Origin: Deltaproteobacteria bacterium RBG_13_49_15
GTDB taxonomy: Bacteria; Desulfobacterota; Desulfobacteria; Desulfobacterales; UBA2156
Assembly (NCBI GenBank): GCA_001797695.1
Contig: MGQD01000056.1
Coordinates: 1-29,507, forward strand
Length of the DNA stretch: 29,507 bases
Direction of reading: 5' to 3'
Every line of letters begins with the position of its first letter. Position 1 is the stretch's first letter. Positions 1 through 6,540 of this stretch are shown piece by piece. Position numbers and translations under genes: made by a program. The notes below the pieces were generated by a model that saw nothing but the letters and a program-made list of their open reading frames with translations, was not told the origin of the DNA and did not search any database.

Positions 1-251
1 TTGTATTGCTTCTTTTCATGTGGATCGTGATCGCCCGGGCCGTATTGTCCTGGGTGAATCCGGATCCGTTTAACCCGATTGTCCGATTTATCCACAATAT
101 AACCGAACCGGTCCTTTATCCCATACGGTCCAGGCTCCCGGTCGGATTCGGCGGGTTTGACCTTTCCCCCATCGTTGTTTTTTTATGCGTTATTTTCCTT
201 CGAACGTTTATTGTGGAAAGCCTCAGGCGGCTTTCCACGTCCCTGTTATGA
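1..251 (+). CDS. YggT family integral membrane protein (5' partial)
   Basis: The C-terminal ~82 residues of a YggT-family membrane protein; the frame is open to the left edge, so the true start lies outside the window. Family members are about 90-100 residues, so roughly 15 are missing. The visible part has the family pattern: a hydrophobic helix running into RAVLSWVNPDPFNP, the HNITEPVLYPIR segment, then a second hydrophobic stretch (SPIVVFLCVIFLRTF) and a short basic tail. YggT proteins are small inner-membrane proteins of uncertain role, linked in some bacteria to cell shape, division or osmotic tolerance, and often encoded near proC or pilT-type genes, as here. A TTG at position 6 could be read as a start but would cut off the first helix. 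Confidence 0.88.
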   Translation, partial: VLLLFMWIVIARAVLSWVNPDPFNPIVRFIHNITEPVLYPIRSRLPVGFGGFDLSPIVVFLCVIFLRTFIVESLRRLSTSLL

Positions 252-334
252 ACGGAACCCCGTCATTTTGGACGACACATGATAATTACCTTCCTTGAAA
301 TCGAACAAAAACGGTTCAGGGATAAAACCATTTA

Positions 335-340
335 TATAAT
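335..340 (+). promoter_or_regulatory. candidate -10 box upstream of pilT
   Basis: A perfect TATAAT lies in the 132-base gap between yggT and pilT, about 45 bases before the pilT start. The best -35 at 16-base spacing (GGTTCA, 313-318) is poor, so this is only a possible pilT promoter; read-through from yggT is equally plausible. Confidence 0.3.
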
Positions 341-363
341 CCCTGTACGTCAACAGGTAAAAA

Positions 364-383
364 AAATCATTGAGGGATGATTT
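364..383 (+). promoter_or_regulatory. small inverted repeat presenting the pilT ribosome binding site in its loop
   Basis: AAATCAT (364-370) and ATGATTT (377-383) form a 7-bp AT-rich stem whose 6-base loop TGAGGG holds the Shine-Dalgarno sequence; the pilT ATG follows immediately. The stem is weak and the arrangement may be chance. Confidence 0.3.
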
Positions 384-1466
384 ATGGCGAAAATTGATGC
401 TTTTTTCAAATTGATGCATGAGCAGGGGGCTTCGGATCTTCACCTCATATCTGGTCAGCAACCGATTATTCGGATCCGGGGAGACCTTGAACGGATCAAA
501 TATAAAGTGCTCGATAGTGACGATGTGAGGAGCATGCTATATGAAATCACCCCCGAGGAAAAGGTGAAAGTGTTTGAAGAAACAGGTGATGTGGATTTCG
601 CATATGAAATTCCTGGCCTTGCCCGGTACAGGGCGAATTATTTTATGCAGAAAAACGGCATCGGAGCGGTTTTCAGGGAAATTCCAAGCGTCATCATGAC
701 GCCGGAACAGCTTGGGCTTCCCCCCGTCATCTCAAAGCTCGCCCTTCTTCCAAGAGGACTGGTCATCATTACCGGGCCGACAGGATGCGGAAAATCGACC
801 ACGCTTGCCGCGATAGTCGATAAAGCCAACCAGATGCGCAAGGACCACATCATCACCGTCGAGGATCCGATCGAATTTGTTCATACGAGCCAGAACTGTG
901 TCATTAACCACAGGGAGGTCGGCATTCATACCAAATCGTTCCAAGCCGCCTTGAAAGGGGCATTGCGCGAGGATCCGGATATCATTATGGTCGGAGAAAT
1001 GCGGGATCTGGAAACCATTTCGTTGGCCATCGAGGCGGCATCCACCGGACACCTCGTCTTTGCAACGCTTCATACCACGAGTGCCGCCAAGACAGTGGAC
1101 CGGATTATCGAAGTTTTTCCTTCCCATCAGCAGCCGCAGATCCGTTCGACTTTGGCGGATGGCATTCGGGCTATCATCGCACAGGTCCTTTTCAAACGGA
1201 TCGATCGGAAGGCCCGATGCGTAGCCCTGGAGATCTTAATCGCCACACCGGCGGTTCGAAACCTGATCCGGGAAGCCAAAACCTACCAGATCCCCTCCAT
1301 GATGCAAACCGGAAAGAAATACGGGATGCAGCTCCTAGACGATGCTATTATGGATCTCTACAGCAAAGGGTGGATCAGTGCGGACGAGGCGTACACGAAA
1401 GCCAATGATAAAGCGAGATTCAGACCGTACATCAAGGAGGCGCCGGCTGATTTCACGGAGGTATAA
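384..1466 (+). CDS. pilT: type IV pilus retraction ATPase PilT
   Basis: A 360-residue hexameric ATPase of the PilT/GspE family, which works at the cytoplasmic base of the type IV pilus and powers pilin depolymerisation (retraction, twitching). All signature motifs are present: Walker A GPTGCGKST (131-139), the Asp box ITVEDPIE (157-164), Walker B segment DPDIIMVGEMRD (197-208) with the catalytic Glu, the His box TGHLVFATLHT (221-231), and near residue 290 the PilT-specific AVRNLIRE motif that separates retraction from extension ATPases. Length is normal for PilT. The ATG is preceded by GAGGG. The next gene is a paralogue 22 bases downstream, forming a pilT-pilT2 pair like pilT-pilU in other bacteria. 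Confidence 0.95.
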   Translation: MAKIDAFFKLMHEQGASDLHLISGQQPIIRIRGDLERIKYKVLDSDDVRSMLYEITPEEKVKVFEETGDVDFAYEIPGLARYRANYFMQKNGIGAVFREIPSVIMTPEQLGLPPVISKLALLPRGLVIITGPTGCGKSTTLAAIVDKANQMRKDHIITVEDPIEFVHTSQNCVINHREVGIHTKSFQAALKGALREDPDIIMVGEMRDLETISLAIEAASTGHLVFATLHTTSAAKTVDRIIEVFPSHQQPQIRSTLADGIRAIIAQVLFKRIDRKARCVALEILIATPAVRNLIREAKTYQIPSMMQTGKKYGMQLLDDAIMDLYSKGWISADEAYTKANDKARFRPYIKEAPADFTEV

Positions 1467-1488
1467 CCCGAATTGAAAAGGGGTATCC

Positions 1489-2661
1489 ATGAAAAAACAG
1501 GAAATCGATTACATTCTTTCCCAGATGCTCCAATCCCATGAAGGGGTTTCGGATCTGAACTTTACGGTTGGGAAACCTCTCCAGGTTGAAACCTACGGCG
1601 AGCTGGTGCCGGTCGACATGGAGCCAAAAATTAAAAAGTTGACTCCGTATCAAACCGAAATGTTGGGGCTGAATTTAATCAACTTGGATCGCCGGCTCAC
1701 GGAAGCGCTCGCCACCCAGGGATCCTGCGATCTTTCCTATCATCTCGGAACAGAAGCTCGGTTCCGCGTGAATATTTTCTCCAGAACCGGGAATTATTCT
1801 ATTGTACTGAGGAAACTCGAATCCAAAGTTCCAACCATCAACGAACTCAAATTGCCGGACTCCTTCTATGAAATAGCAAAGGAGAAAAACGGCATCGTCA
1901 TTTTTACCGGAGCGACAGGCACCGGAAAAACGACCTCACTGGCCGCTATTCTTGAAGACGTCAATGAAAGAAAATCCGTGCACGTGGTGACCCTGGAAGA
2001 CCCCATCGAGTATCAGCACTCCCATAAAAAATCCACGTTCAACCAGCGAGAACTCGGGACCGACTTCGATACGTTTGCCCATGGGCTGAGGGCTGCTCTG
2101 CGTCAGGCGCCGAAAGTCATCCTGGTGGGAGAAATGCGGGACCGGGAAAGCGTCGAAATAGGATTAACCGCCGCTGAAACCGGGCATCTGGTCTTTACCA
2201 CTCTCCATACGGTTGATGCCGGACAGACGATCAGCCGTATTCTCGGCATGTTTACGACCGAGGAGGAGAGACAGGTTAGGATCCGCCTGTCGGAAGTGAT
2301 CCGATGGGTCGTATGTCAGCGGCTTCTTCCCAAGGTCGGAGGGGGTCGTGTAGCCGCATTTGAAATCCTTCGCTCAAATATCAGGGTCAAAGACGCCGTT
2401 CTCCACGGCGAATCGGAAGGGAAGACGTTCTACGAGATCATGCAGGCGGGAAGACCGTTCGGCATGACTACCTTTGATGACTACATCGTCAGCCTTTATG
2501 AAGCCGGGTTGGTTACGGAAGAGACGGCATTGGCTTACTCGTCAAGGAGGGGAGTGGTCGGACGCGGAATTGACTCCGTGAAAAGCTCGCGCGGAGAAGC
2601 GACGACCGATATTCAAAAGCTCGAATTGGATAAGAATTACAAAACATCCCGCTCTCAGTGA
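1489..2661 (+). CDS. second PilT/PilU-like twitching motility ATPase
   Basis: A 390-residue paralogue of the preceding PilT. It has Walker A GATGTGKTT (141-149), VTLEDPIEY (168-175), the VGEMRD segment (213-218) and the His box TGHLVFTTLHT, plus a ~40-residue charged C-terminal tail. The residues before VGEMRD read RQAPK where PilT has REDPD, so the usual acidic residues are replaced by Ala and Lys; PilU proteins, as I recall, have RQAPD, so this belongs to the accessory-ATPase side of the family. The AIRNLIRE motif is replaced by IRVKDAV. It probably assists or modulates PilT-driven retraction. Start: ATG after AAAAGGGG. Co-oriented with pilT (22-base gap) and the next gene (30-base gap), so likely one operon. 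Confidence 0.9.
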   Translation: MKKQEIDYILSQMLQSHEGVSDLNFTVGKPLQVETYGELVPVDMEPKIKKLTPYQTEMLGLNLINLDRRLTEALATQGSCDLSYHLGTEARFRVNIFSRTGNYSIVLRKLESKVPTINELKLPDSFYEIAKEKNGIVIFTGATGTGKTTSLAAILEDVNERKSVHVVTLEDPIEYQHSHKKSTFNQRELGTDFDTFAHGLRAALRQAPKVILVGEMRDRESVEIGLTAAETGHLVFTTLHTVDAGQTISRILGMFTTEEERQVRIRLSEVIRWVVCQRLLPKVGGGRVAAFEILRSNIRVKDAVLHGESEGKTFYEIMQAGRPFGMTTFDDYIVSLYEAGLVTEETALAYSSRRGVVGRGIDSVKSSRGEATTDIQKLELDKNYKTSRSQ

Positions 2662-2691
2662 TAGCGTCGATAAAAAAGCAAAGGAGCGCTT

Positions 2692-3333
2692 ATGGAGATC
2701 ACCTGCCCGTTATGTAAAAGCAAGTATCGGATTCCCGATAAAAAAATTGCGGATTCGGCGAATTTATCGTTTTCATGCCCGAACTGCAAAAAAAAGGTTC
2801 TTATCGATACCAAGGAGACGGCGGTGTCAGGCAGGAAAGACTCAAAAAAAGAAGCAGAGGATTATGATGTTTCGGAAAAGCCTTTCGATTTTGTCCATAC
2901 CGGAGAAAAAACGGCGCTAATCTGCATCTCGGATATCGCTCTGAAAAAGACGGCAATCGAGACCCTCCATGCGATGGGATACCATATCACCGATTCCGAG
3001 AACGGTAGGGATGCATTGCGAAGCATGTGGTATCATGTCTATCATCTGGTGGTTCTGGATGAATTTTTTGATACCGACAATCCTGATCAAAATCGCGTGC
3101 TGGCATATGTGGAAGGACTGAACATGAGCGTTCGAAGGAAAATGGTGGTGGCTTTAATCAGCCGGACGTACCGGACCATGGACCAGATGACGGCCTTTCA
3201 GAAAAGCGTGAATGTGATCTTCAATATTAAGCGTATGAAGGAACTTGAACGACTGCTTACCGTAACGATCAATGAACACAAAAGCTTTTATCGGGTATTT
3301 AACGAGCATTATAAAAAAGAAATTTCTTTCTAA
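2692..3333 (+). CDS. zinc-ribbon protein with degenerate receiver-like domain
   Basis: A 213-residue protein. Residues 1-38 form a MJ0042-type zinc ribbon with C5, C8, C29 and C32, the kind found at the N-terminus of many deltaproteobacterial regulators. After a charged linker (41-65), residues ~70-190 look like a CheY-type receiver: strand ALICISD, strand LVVLDEFFD with an Asp near the phosphoacceptor position, and a later VALISR strand. The N-terminal acidic pair is missing and the conserved Thr/Lys are not clear, so phosphorylation is doubtful. No output domain. A strong AAGGAG precedes the ATG. Its place directly after two pilus retraction ATPases suggests a cytoplasmic adaptor linked to motility, but the function is not known. 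Confidence 0.7.
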   Translation: MEITCPLCKSKYRIPDKKIADSANLSFSCPNCKKKVLIDTKETAVSGRKDSKKEAEDYDVSEKPFDFVHTGEKTALICISDIALKKTAIETLHAMGYHITDSENGRDALRSMWYHVYHLVVLDEFFDTDNPDQNRVLAYVEGLNMSVRRKMVVALISRTYRTMDQMTAFQKSVNVIFNIKRMKELERLLTVTINEHKSFYRVFNEHYKKEISF

Positions 3334-3420
3334 GAAATCCATAACAGCTTCTTCGGATTTGGTCCGGGAACCGGGACGTCTGCAATTTTCAATCGTACAA
3401 AACACGGGAAAGAATCGTCG

Positions 3421-4374
3421 TTGAATTTTAAGATCGATCACGTCACCAGCCACCTTTCTCTTATCACGCTGGTTCCGCCGATTGAGGGATTTGACGAATT
3501 CATCGGGGCCTGGCTGTTCCGGGGAGACGTTTCCTTTCTTGTAGATGTCGGCCCGGCATCTTCGTCGGAAGCGTTATGTGATGCGCTTGATGAAAACTCC
3601 GTCGGGCGACTCGATTTCATCTTATTGACACATATCCATCTGGATCATGCCGGCGGGATCGGCCAGGTATCAAAGCACTTCCCTGAAAGCCGGATTGTTT
3701 GCCACCCGTCGGCGATCCCTCATCTGATCGATCCAAAACACTTGTGGGAAGGAACCATCAGCGCTTTGGGAAAAATAGGCGAGGCATACGGCCCAGTTCA
3801 ACCGGTTCCCGCCCATCGCATGGTGAGCATAGAGGAATTCCGATCCGAGACGATCATTCCGATCCCGACACCGGGACATGCCGGTCACCATGTCGGTTAT
3901 CTGGTTGGGGACATCCTTTTTTCAGGAGAGGCCGGAGGCGTAATCCTTCCCATTGAAAACGATCATCCCTACATCCGACCTGCCACACCACCCCGACTTT
4001 TTTTTCAGATATTTTTAGAAAGCATCGACCGTCTAATCGAAACAGATCCGTTGAGGGTTTGCTGCGGTCATTATGGAATGTATGAAAACGGATCCGATCT
4101 TCTTAACACTCATCGAAATCAACTTTTATTCTGGGCGTCAACCATTGCAAAAATCATCAACACACGGACAAAAACGGACCCGATTCAGGCCGCTTTGGAA
4201 ATCCTGTTGGATAAGGACGAGTTGTTGCAGGGACTGTTTCAGATGGATGATCGAACTCAAAAGAGGGAGATGTTTTTCTTAAAAAACAGTATCCGTGGTT
4301 TTGTGGAATACATCAAGAGGAAACCATCAACATCTGCGCCTTTGCGGGGCCATAAACGGTTACCAGCAACATGA
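3421..4374 (+). CDS. metallo-beta-lactamase-fold hydrolase
   Basis: A 317-residue MBL-fold hydrolase, probably a binuclear metal enzyme acting on a thioester, lactone or similar substrate. The metal motif HIHLDH is at 71-76, further ligand candidates are H153 (in PGHAGHH) and H217 (in CCGHYG). The bridging residue, usually Asp in an SGD motif, appears as Glu (E170, SGEAGG). A ~95-residue helical C-terminal region follows, as in group II MBL proteins (lactonase/glyoxalase-like). The start is TTG, with GGGAAAG about 8 bases upstream; no in-frame ATG lies nearby. It is separated from the previous gene by 87 bases and from the next by 30. The substrate cannot be told from sequence. Confidence 0.8.
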   Translation: MNFKIDHVTSHLSLITLVPPIEGFDEFIGAWLFRGDVSFLVDVGPASSSEALCDALDENSVGRLDFILLTHIHLDHAGGIGQVSKHFPESRIVCHPSAIPHLIDPKHLWEGTISALGKIGEAYGPVQPVPAHRMVSIEEFRSETIIPIPTPGHAGHHVGYLVGDILFSGEAGGVILPIENDHPYIRPATPPRLFFQIFLESIDRLIETDPLRVCCGHYGMYENGSDLLNTHRNQLLFWASTIAKIINTRTKTDPIQAALEILLDKDELLQGLFQMDDRTQKREMFFLKNSIRGFVEYIKRKPSTSAPLRGHKRLPAT

Positions 4375-4404
4375 GTCGAAGAAAAGAAAAGGAAAGGAAA
4401 GAAA

Positions 4405-4869
4405 ATGAAAATGGAAGTTCGGTTTTTGAAAAGAGGTTTTTTCCAGCGTCTTTTTGGTATTCCGGCCACGCCCAAATCGAAACAGCAAGCCGGCTGGAAC
4501 GTTTCTTCGGGAATGCTCATCATTGATTTGAATAAGACTCCCGAGTTGCAAAACGCGGGAAATGCGATGCGGTTTGAAGGAAAAAATCTTCCGGGACGGG
4601 TTTTGGTGATCTATGGTGAAGATAAACAGTATCGGGCCTTCGAAAATCGCTGCACACACGTCGGCCATAGAAGGCTCGATCCGGTGCCGGGAACAAGAAC
4701 CATTCAGTGCTGCAGTGTGGGAAAATCGACTTATGGTTTCGACGGGAACCCCATTTATGGTCCTGCGCCAAAGCCTATTAAAACCTATCCCGTGCAGGTC
4801 AAGGGAAATGAACTGCATGTATTTCTATTCGAACAGCTTACTGAAAGCCGAGCCTCCGGGTCGTCATGA
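4405..4869 (+). CDS. Rieske-type ferredoxin-like protein with an altered second ligand motif
   Basis: A 154-residue soluble protein with the Rieske fold pattern. The first ligand motif is intact (C83-T-H85), and 16 residues later the second motif should read CxxHG; instead it is C102-C103-S-V105-G, so the second histidine ligand is replaced by Val and an extra Cys is present. The following GFDG matches the normal G-x-FD segment. H88 nearby could be a substitute ligand. From memory, related deltaproteobacterial proteins share this CCSVGKS variant, which would argue against sequencing error. It has no signal peptide, so it is probably cytoplasmic. It could carry an unusual 2Fe-2S cluster or have lost it. 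RBS GGAAAGGAAAG precedes the ATG. Confidence 0.75.
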   Translation: MKMEVRFLKRGFFQRLFGIPATPKSKQQAGWNVSSGMLIIDLNKTPELQNAGNAMRFEGKNLPGRVLVIYGEDKQYRAFENRCTHVGHRRLDPVPGTRTIQCCSVGKSTYGFDGNPIYGPAPKPIKTYPVQVKGNELHVFLFEQLTESRASGSS

Positions 4870-4920
4870 AGAACTTTCTTAAAGAGCGGTTTCCCATTCG
4901 GCAGAAACCCCTTTTTCATG

Positions 4921-4949
4921 TTGACAGAATAGGCCATTGCTTTTATAAA
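4921..4949 (+). promoter_or_regulatory. near-consensus sigma-70 promoter in the 4870-5174 intergenic region
   Basis: TTGACA (4921-4926) and TATAAA (4944-4949) are separated by exactly 17 bases: a perfect -35 and five of six matches in the -10. Transcription would begin near 4956. It points either into a short non-coding transcript ending at the hairpin at 5046-5065, or onward to the receiver-domain gene at 5175 with a ~220-base leader. Confidence 0.55.
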
Positions 4950-4972
4950 ATATCTGACTGGCGCCCTGCCTT

Positions 4973-4995
4973 TTAATAAGCCTAAGGCTTATTAA
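4973..4995. repeat. 11-bp inverted repeat (AT-rich palindrome)
   Basis: TTAATAAGCCT and AGGCTTATTAA flank a single A. The symmetry is exact over 22 bases. It lies 24 bases downstream of the promoter-like -10 at 4944-4949 and could be an operator, an RNA stem or an element end. Confidence 0.6.
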
Positions 4996-5045
4996 GATGG
5001 GGTCAAGGGAAGCTATCTAGAATAGACATTTTCCTTGCCGGGAAG

Positions 5046-5079
5046 CCCCGCTCTTCAGAGCGGGGAGCTTCACTTTTTT
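5046..5079 (+). terminator. rho-independent terminator-like hairpin
   Basis: CCCCGCTC (5046-5053) and GAGCGGGG (5058-5065) form a perfect 8-bp GC-rich stem with a TTCA loop; the stem can be extended by AAGC/GCTT with a small bulge. Six T residues follow at 5074-5079, eight bases after the stem. It would stop transcripts from the Rieske gene or from the promoter at 4921. The spacing to the T-run is longer than ideal, so it could also be the subterminal hairpin of an insertion-sequence relic. Confidence 0.5.
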
Positions 5080-5174
5080 ACTGCTTGTCTCTCCGGCAGA
5101 ACCGGCACGCGGCGCAGCCGGACACTTCTGTAAATACGAACAGGATACGGATGCCGTGGGATTAGGAGGATAAC

Positions 5175-5660
5175 ATGTCATGGTATGTCGAAGCGCTTAA
5201 GGGGAAAAGGGTTCTCATCGTTGATGATGAACCGGATATGCTCGAATCCCTTGAGGAGGTTTTGGACATGTGCCATGTAGAGAAAGCGCGCACCTACGAC
5301 ACGGCCAAGGAACTCCTCGAGAAGGAAATCTACGATGCCGCGATACTCGACATCATGGGCGTGCAGGGATATGAACTTCTCAACATCGCCGTTCAGAAAA
5401 AAATACCCGCCATTATGCTGACCGCCCATGCCTTATCTTCTGAAAATTTCATCATTTCAATGAAAGCCGGAGCCACGATTTATATTCCGAAAGATGAAAT
5501 TTTAAATATCGCGTTTTTCGTCGCTGAAGCGATCCGGCCCGCACAGGAGACAAAAGCAGGACCTCCGCGATGGTTTGCCAAGTTAAAACCCTATTTCGAC
5601 TGGAAATTCGGTCCGGGTTGGATGGATAAATACATAGATATCTGGGGAGAAGATAGATGA
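5175..5660 (+). CDS. single-domain response regulator (receiver protein)
   Basis: A 161-residue protein consisting of a complete CheY-like receiver domain (residues ~11-120) and a short C-terminal tail without a DNA-binding or enzymatic output domain. The phosphorylation site is intact: acidic pair D17-D18, phosphoacceptor D59 (AILDIMG), T83 (MLTAHA) and K106 (YIPKDE). It should accept phosphate from an unlinked histidine kinase and act by protein contact. The tail (PRWFAKLKPYFDWKFG) is aromatic and basic and could bind membrane or partner. A strong RBS (TAGGAGGATAAC) precedes the ATG. Its stop overlaps the start of a 31-codon reading frame (ATGA), suggesting translational coupling. Confidence 0.87.
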   Translation: MSWYVEALKGKRVLIVDDEPDMLESLEEVLDMCHVEKARTYDTAKELLEKEIYDAAILDIMGVQGYELLNIAVQKKIPAIMLTAHALSSENFIISMKAGATIYIPKDEILNIAFFVAEAIRPAQETKAGPPRWFAKLKPYFDWKFGPGWMDKYIDIWGEDR

Positions 5661-5752
5661 AACGGTTTTCCCCCGATCAACTCATCGTTGGACTCATGCT
5701 TGCTGCCGTTCTTTCAGTCATCATTGCTTACCGGATTTATTATCCCATGTAG
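5657..5752 (+). CDS. 31-residue single-pass membrane peptide
   Basis: A short reading frame starting ATG at 5657 and overlapping the stop of the receiver gene by four bases (ATGA). The product is a basic N-terminus (MKRFSPDQ), one hydrophobic segment (residues ~9-25: LIVGLMLAAVLSVIIAY) and a short aromatic tail (RIYYPM). This is a typical layout for a bitopic micro-membrane protein. The tight coupling to the receiver gene and the well-shaped helix argue it is real; the short length means chance cannot be excluded. It might anchor the receiver protein at the membrane. No function is recognised. Confidence 0.5.
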   Translation: MKRFSPDQLIVGLMLAAVLSVIIAYRIYYPM

Positions 5753-5779
5753 CGATATTCTTTGTTGTGATTATCGGCT

Positions 5780-6523
5780 CTATGCATCCATGCGGCTGAG
5801 AGCTTCTTCAATTTCACCGATGATCCGCCTGGCCGCCTCCGCCGGATTTCCGGCATCCCGGATGGGTCTTCCGATCACTACGTAATCAGCACCATCTTGA
5901 ATTGCTTGAGTCGGCGTAACGACACGGGACTGATCATCCGGCTTGATGCCGTCCCATGATGGACGTATTCCAGGCGTCACTGCAATAAAGGATTTGCCGA
6001 AGTGCTCTTTTATCATTTTCACCTCAAGACCGGAACATACCACACCGTCACACCCGGCATGCTTTGCCATAACCGCTTTTTTCAGTACAAGCCCGGAAAG
6101 ATCCGAACAAAACGGTTTAGCATACCCGCTTTGATGCAGATCCTCCGGAGAAACACTGGTCAGTATGGTGACCCCAAGGATATGGACTTTTCCTCCTCCC
6201 CCTTTGACGGCCGCCAGAAGCGATTTAACAGACTCACCGCAGTGAACGGTAGTAAAGGTGACACCGAGATCTGCAATCACCGAAACGGTGCGATAGACGG
6301 TTTCGGGAATATCGTGGAGTTTAAGATCGAGAAACACGCCGGCGCCTCCTTCGGATGCAACGGTCCGGATGATGCCCGGTCCGGACCGGATAAAGAGTTC
6401 AAGCCCGATCTTAAACATCCCGACATGGTCCGAAAGGAGTCGGACATATCGGTTTGCTTCTTCAAATGATGGGAGATCGAGCGGGAAAATTATGCGTTCT
6501 TTTGCTTGCATTGATTTGGCCAA
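5780..6523 (-). CDS. pyrF: orotidine 5'-phosphate decarboxylase
   Basis: About 247 residues, the usual size for class I PyrF, the cytoplasmic TIM-barrel enzyme that decarboxylates OMP to UMP in the last step of pyrimidine synthesis. Recognised by the active-site signature DLKLHDIP with catalytic K68 and D71, the early FPLD strand, FKIG with its substrate-contacting Lys, and the phosphate-binding end (VTPGIRP, VIGRPI). The start is chosen at a TTG (6521-6523) because AAAGGGGA sits about 7 bases upstream; a TTG at 6529 is too close to that site and an ATG at 6511 too far. It follows the lipid kinase gene by about 17 bases on the same strand, so the two are probably cotranscribed. Confidence 0.95.
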   Translation of the reverse strand: MAKSMQAKERIIFPLDLPSFEEANRYVRLLSDHVGMFKIGLELFIRSGPGIIRTVASEGGAGVFLDLKLHDIPETVYRTVSVIADLGVTFTTVHCGESVKSLLAAVKGGGGKVHILGVTILTSVSPEDLHQSGYAKPFCSDLSGLVLKKAVMAKHAGCDGVVCSGLEVKMIKEHFGKSFIAVTPGIRPSWDGIKPDDQSRVVTPTQAIQDGADYVVIGRPIRDAGNPAEAARRIIGEIEEALSRMDA

Positions 6524-6540
6524 ATTCAATCCCCTTTATT

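Larger units (their letters stand above)
4956..5080 (+). ncRNA. candidate small RNA or mobile-element relic
   Basis: This stretch sits between a good promoter (4921-4949) and a terminator-like hairpin (5046-5065) with a T-run (5074-5079), giving a predicted ~125-base transcript. It contains an 11-bp palindrome (4973-4983/4985-4995, one-base centre) followed by a GGGGTCAAGGG segment. Both the palindrome-plus-GGGGTCA pattern and the AGCCCCGCTC hairpin remind me of ends of IS200/IS605 or REP-associated elements that are common in deltaproteobacteria, so a non-autonomous relic is an alternative. No protein-coding potential is evident. Confidence 0.35.

Noticed and set aside
4866..4976. 36-codon frame starting on the ATGA overlap with the Rieske-like gene
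   Set aside because: No membrane helix or motif, it runs through the promoter-like sequence and ends in the palindrome; probably chance.
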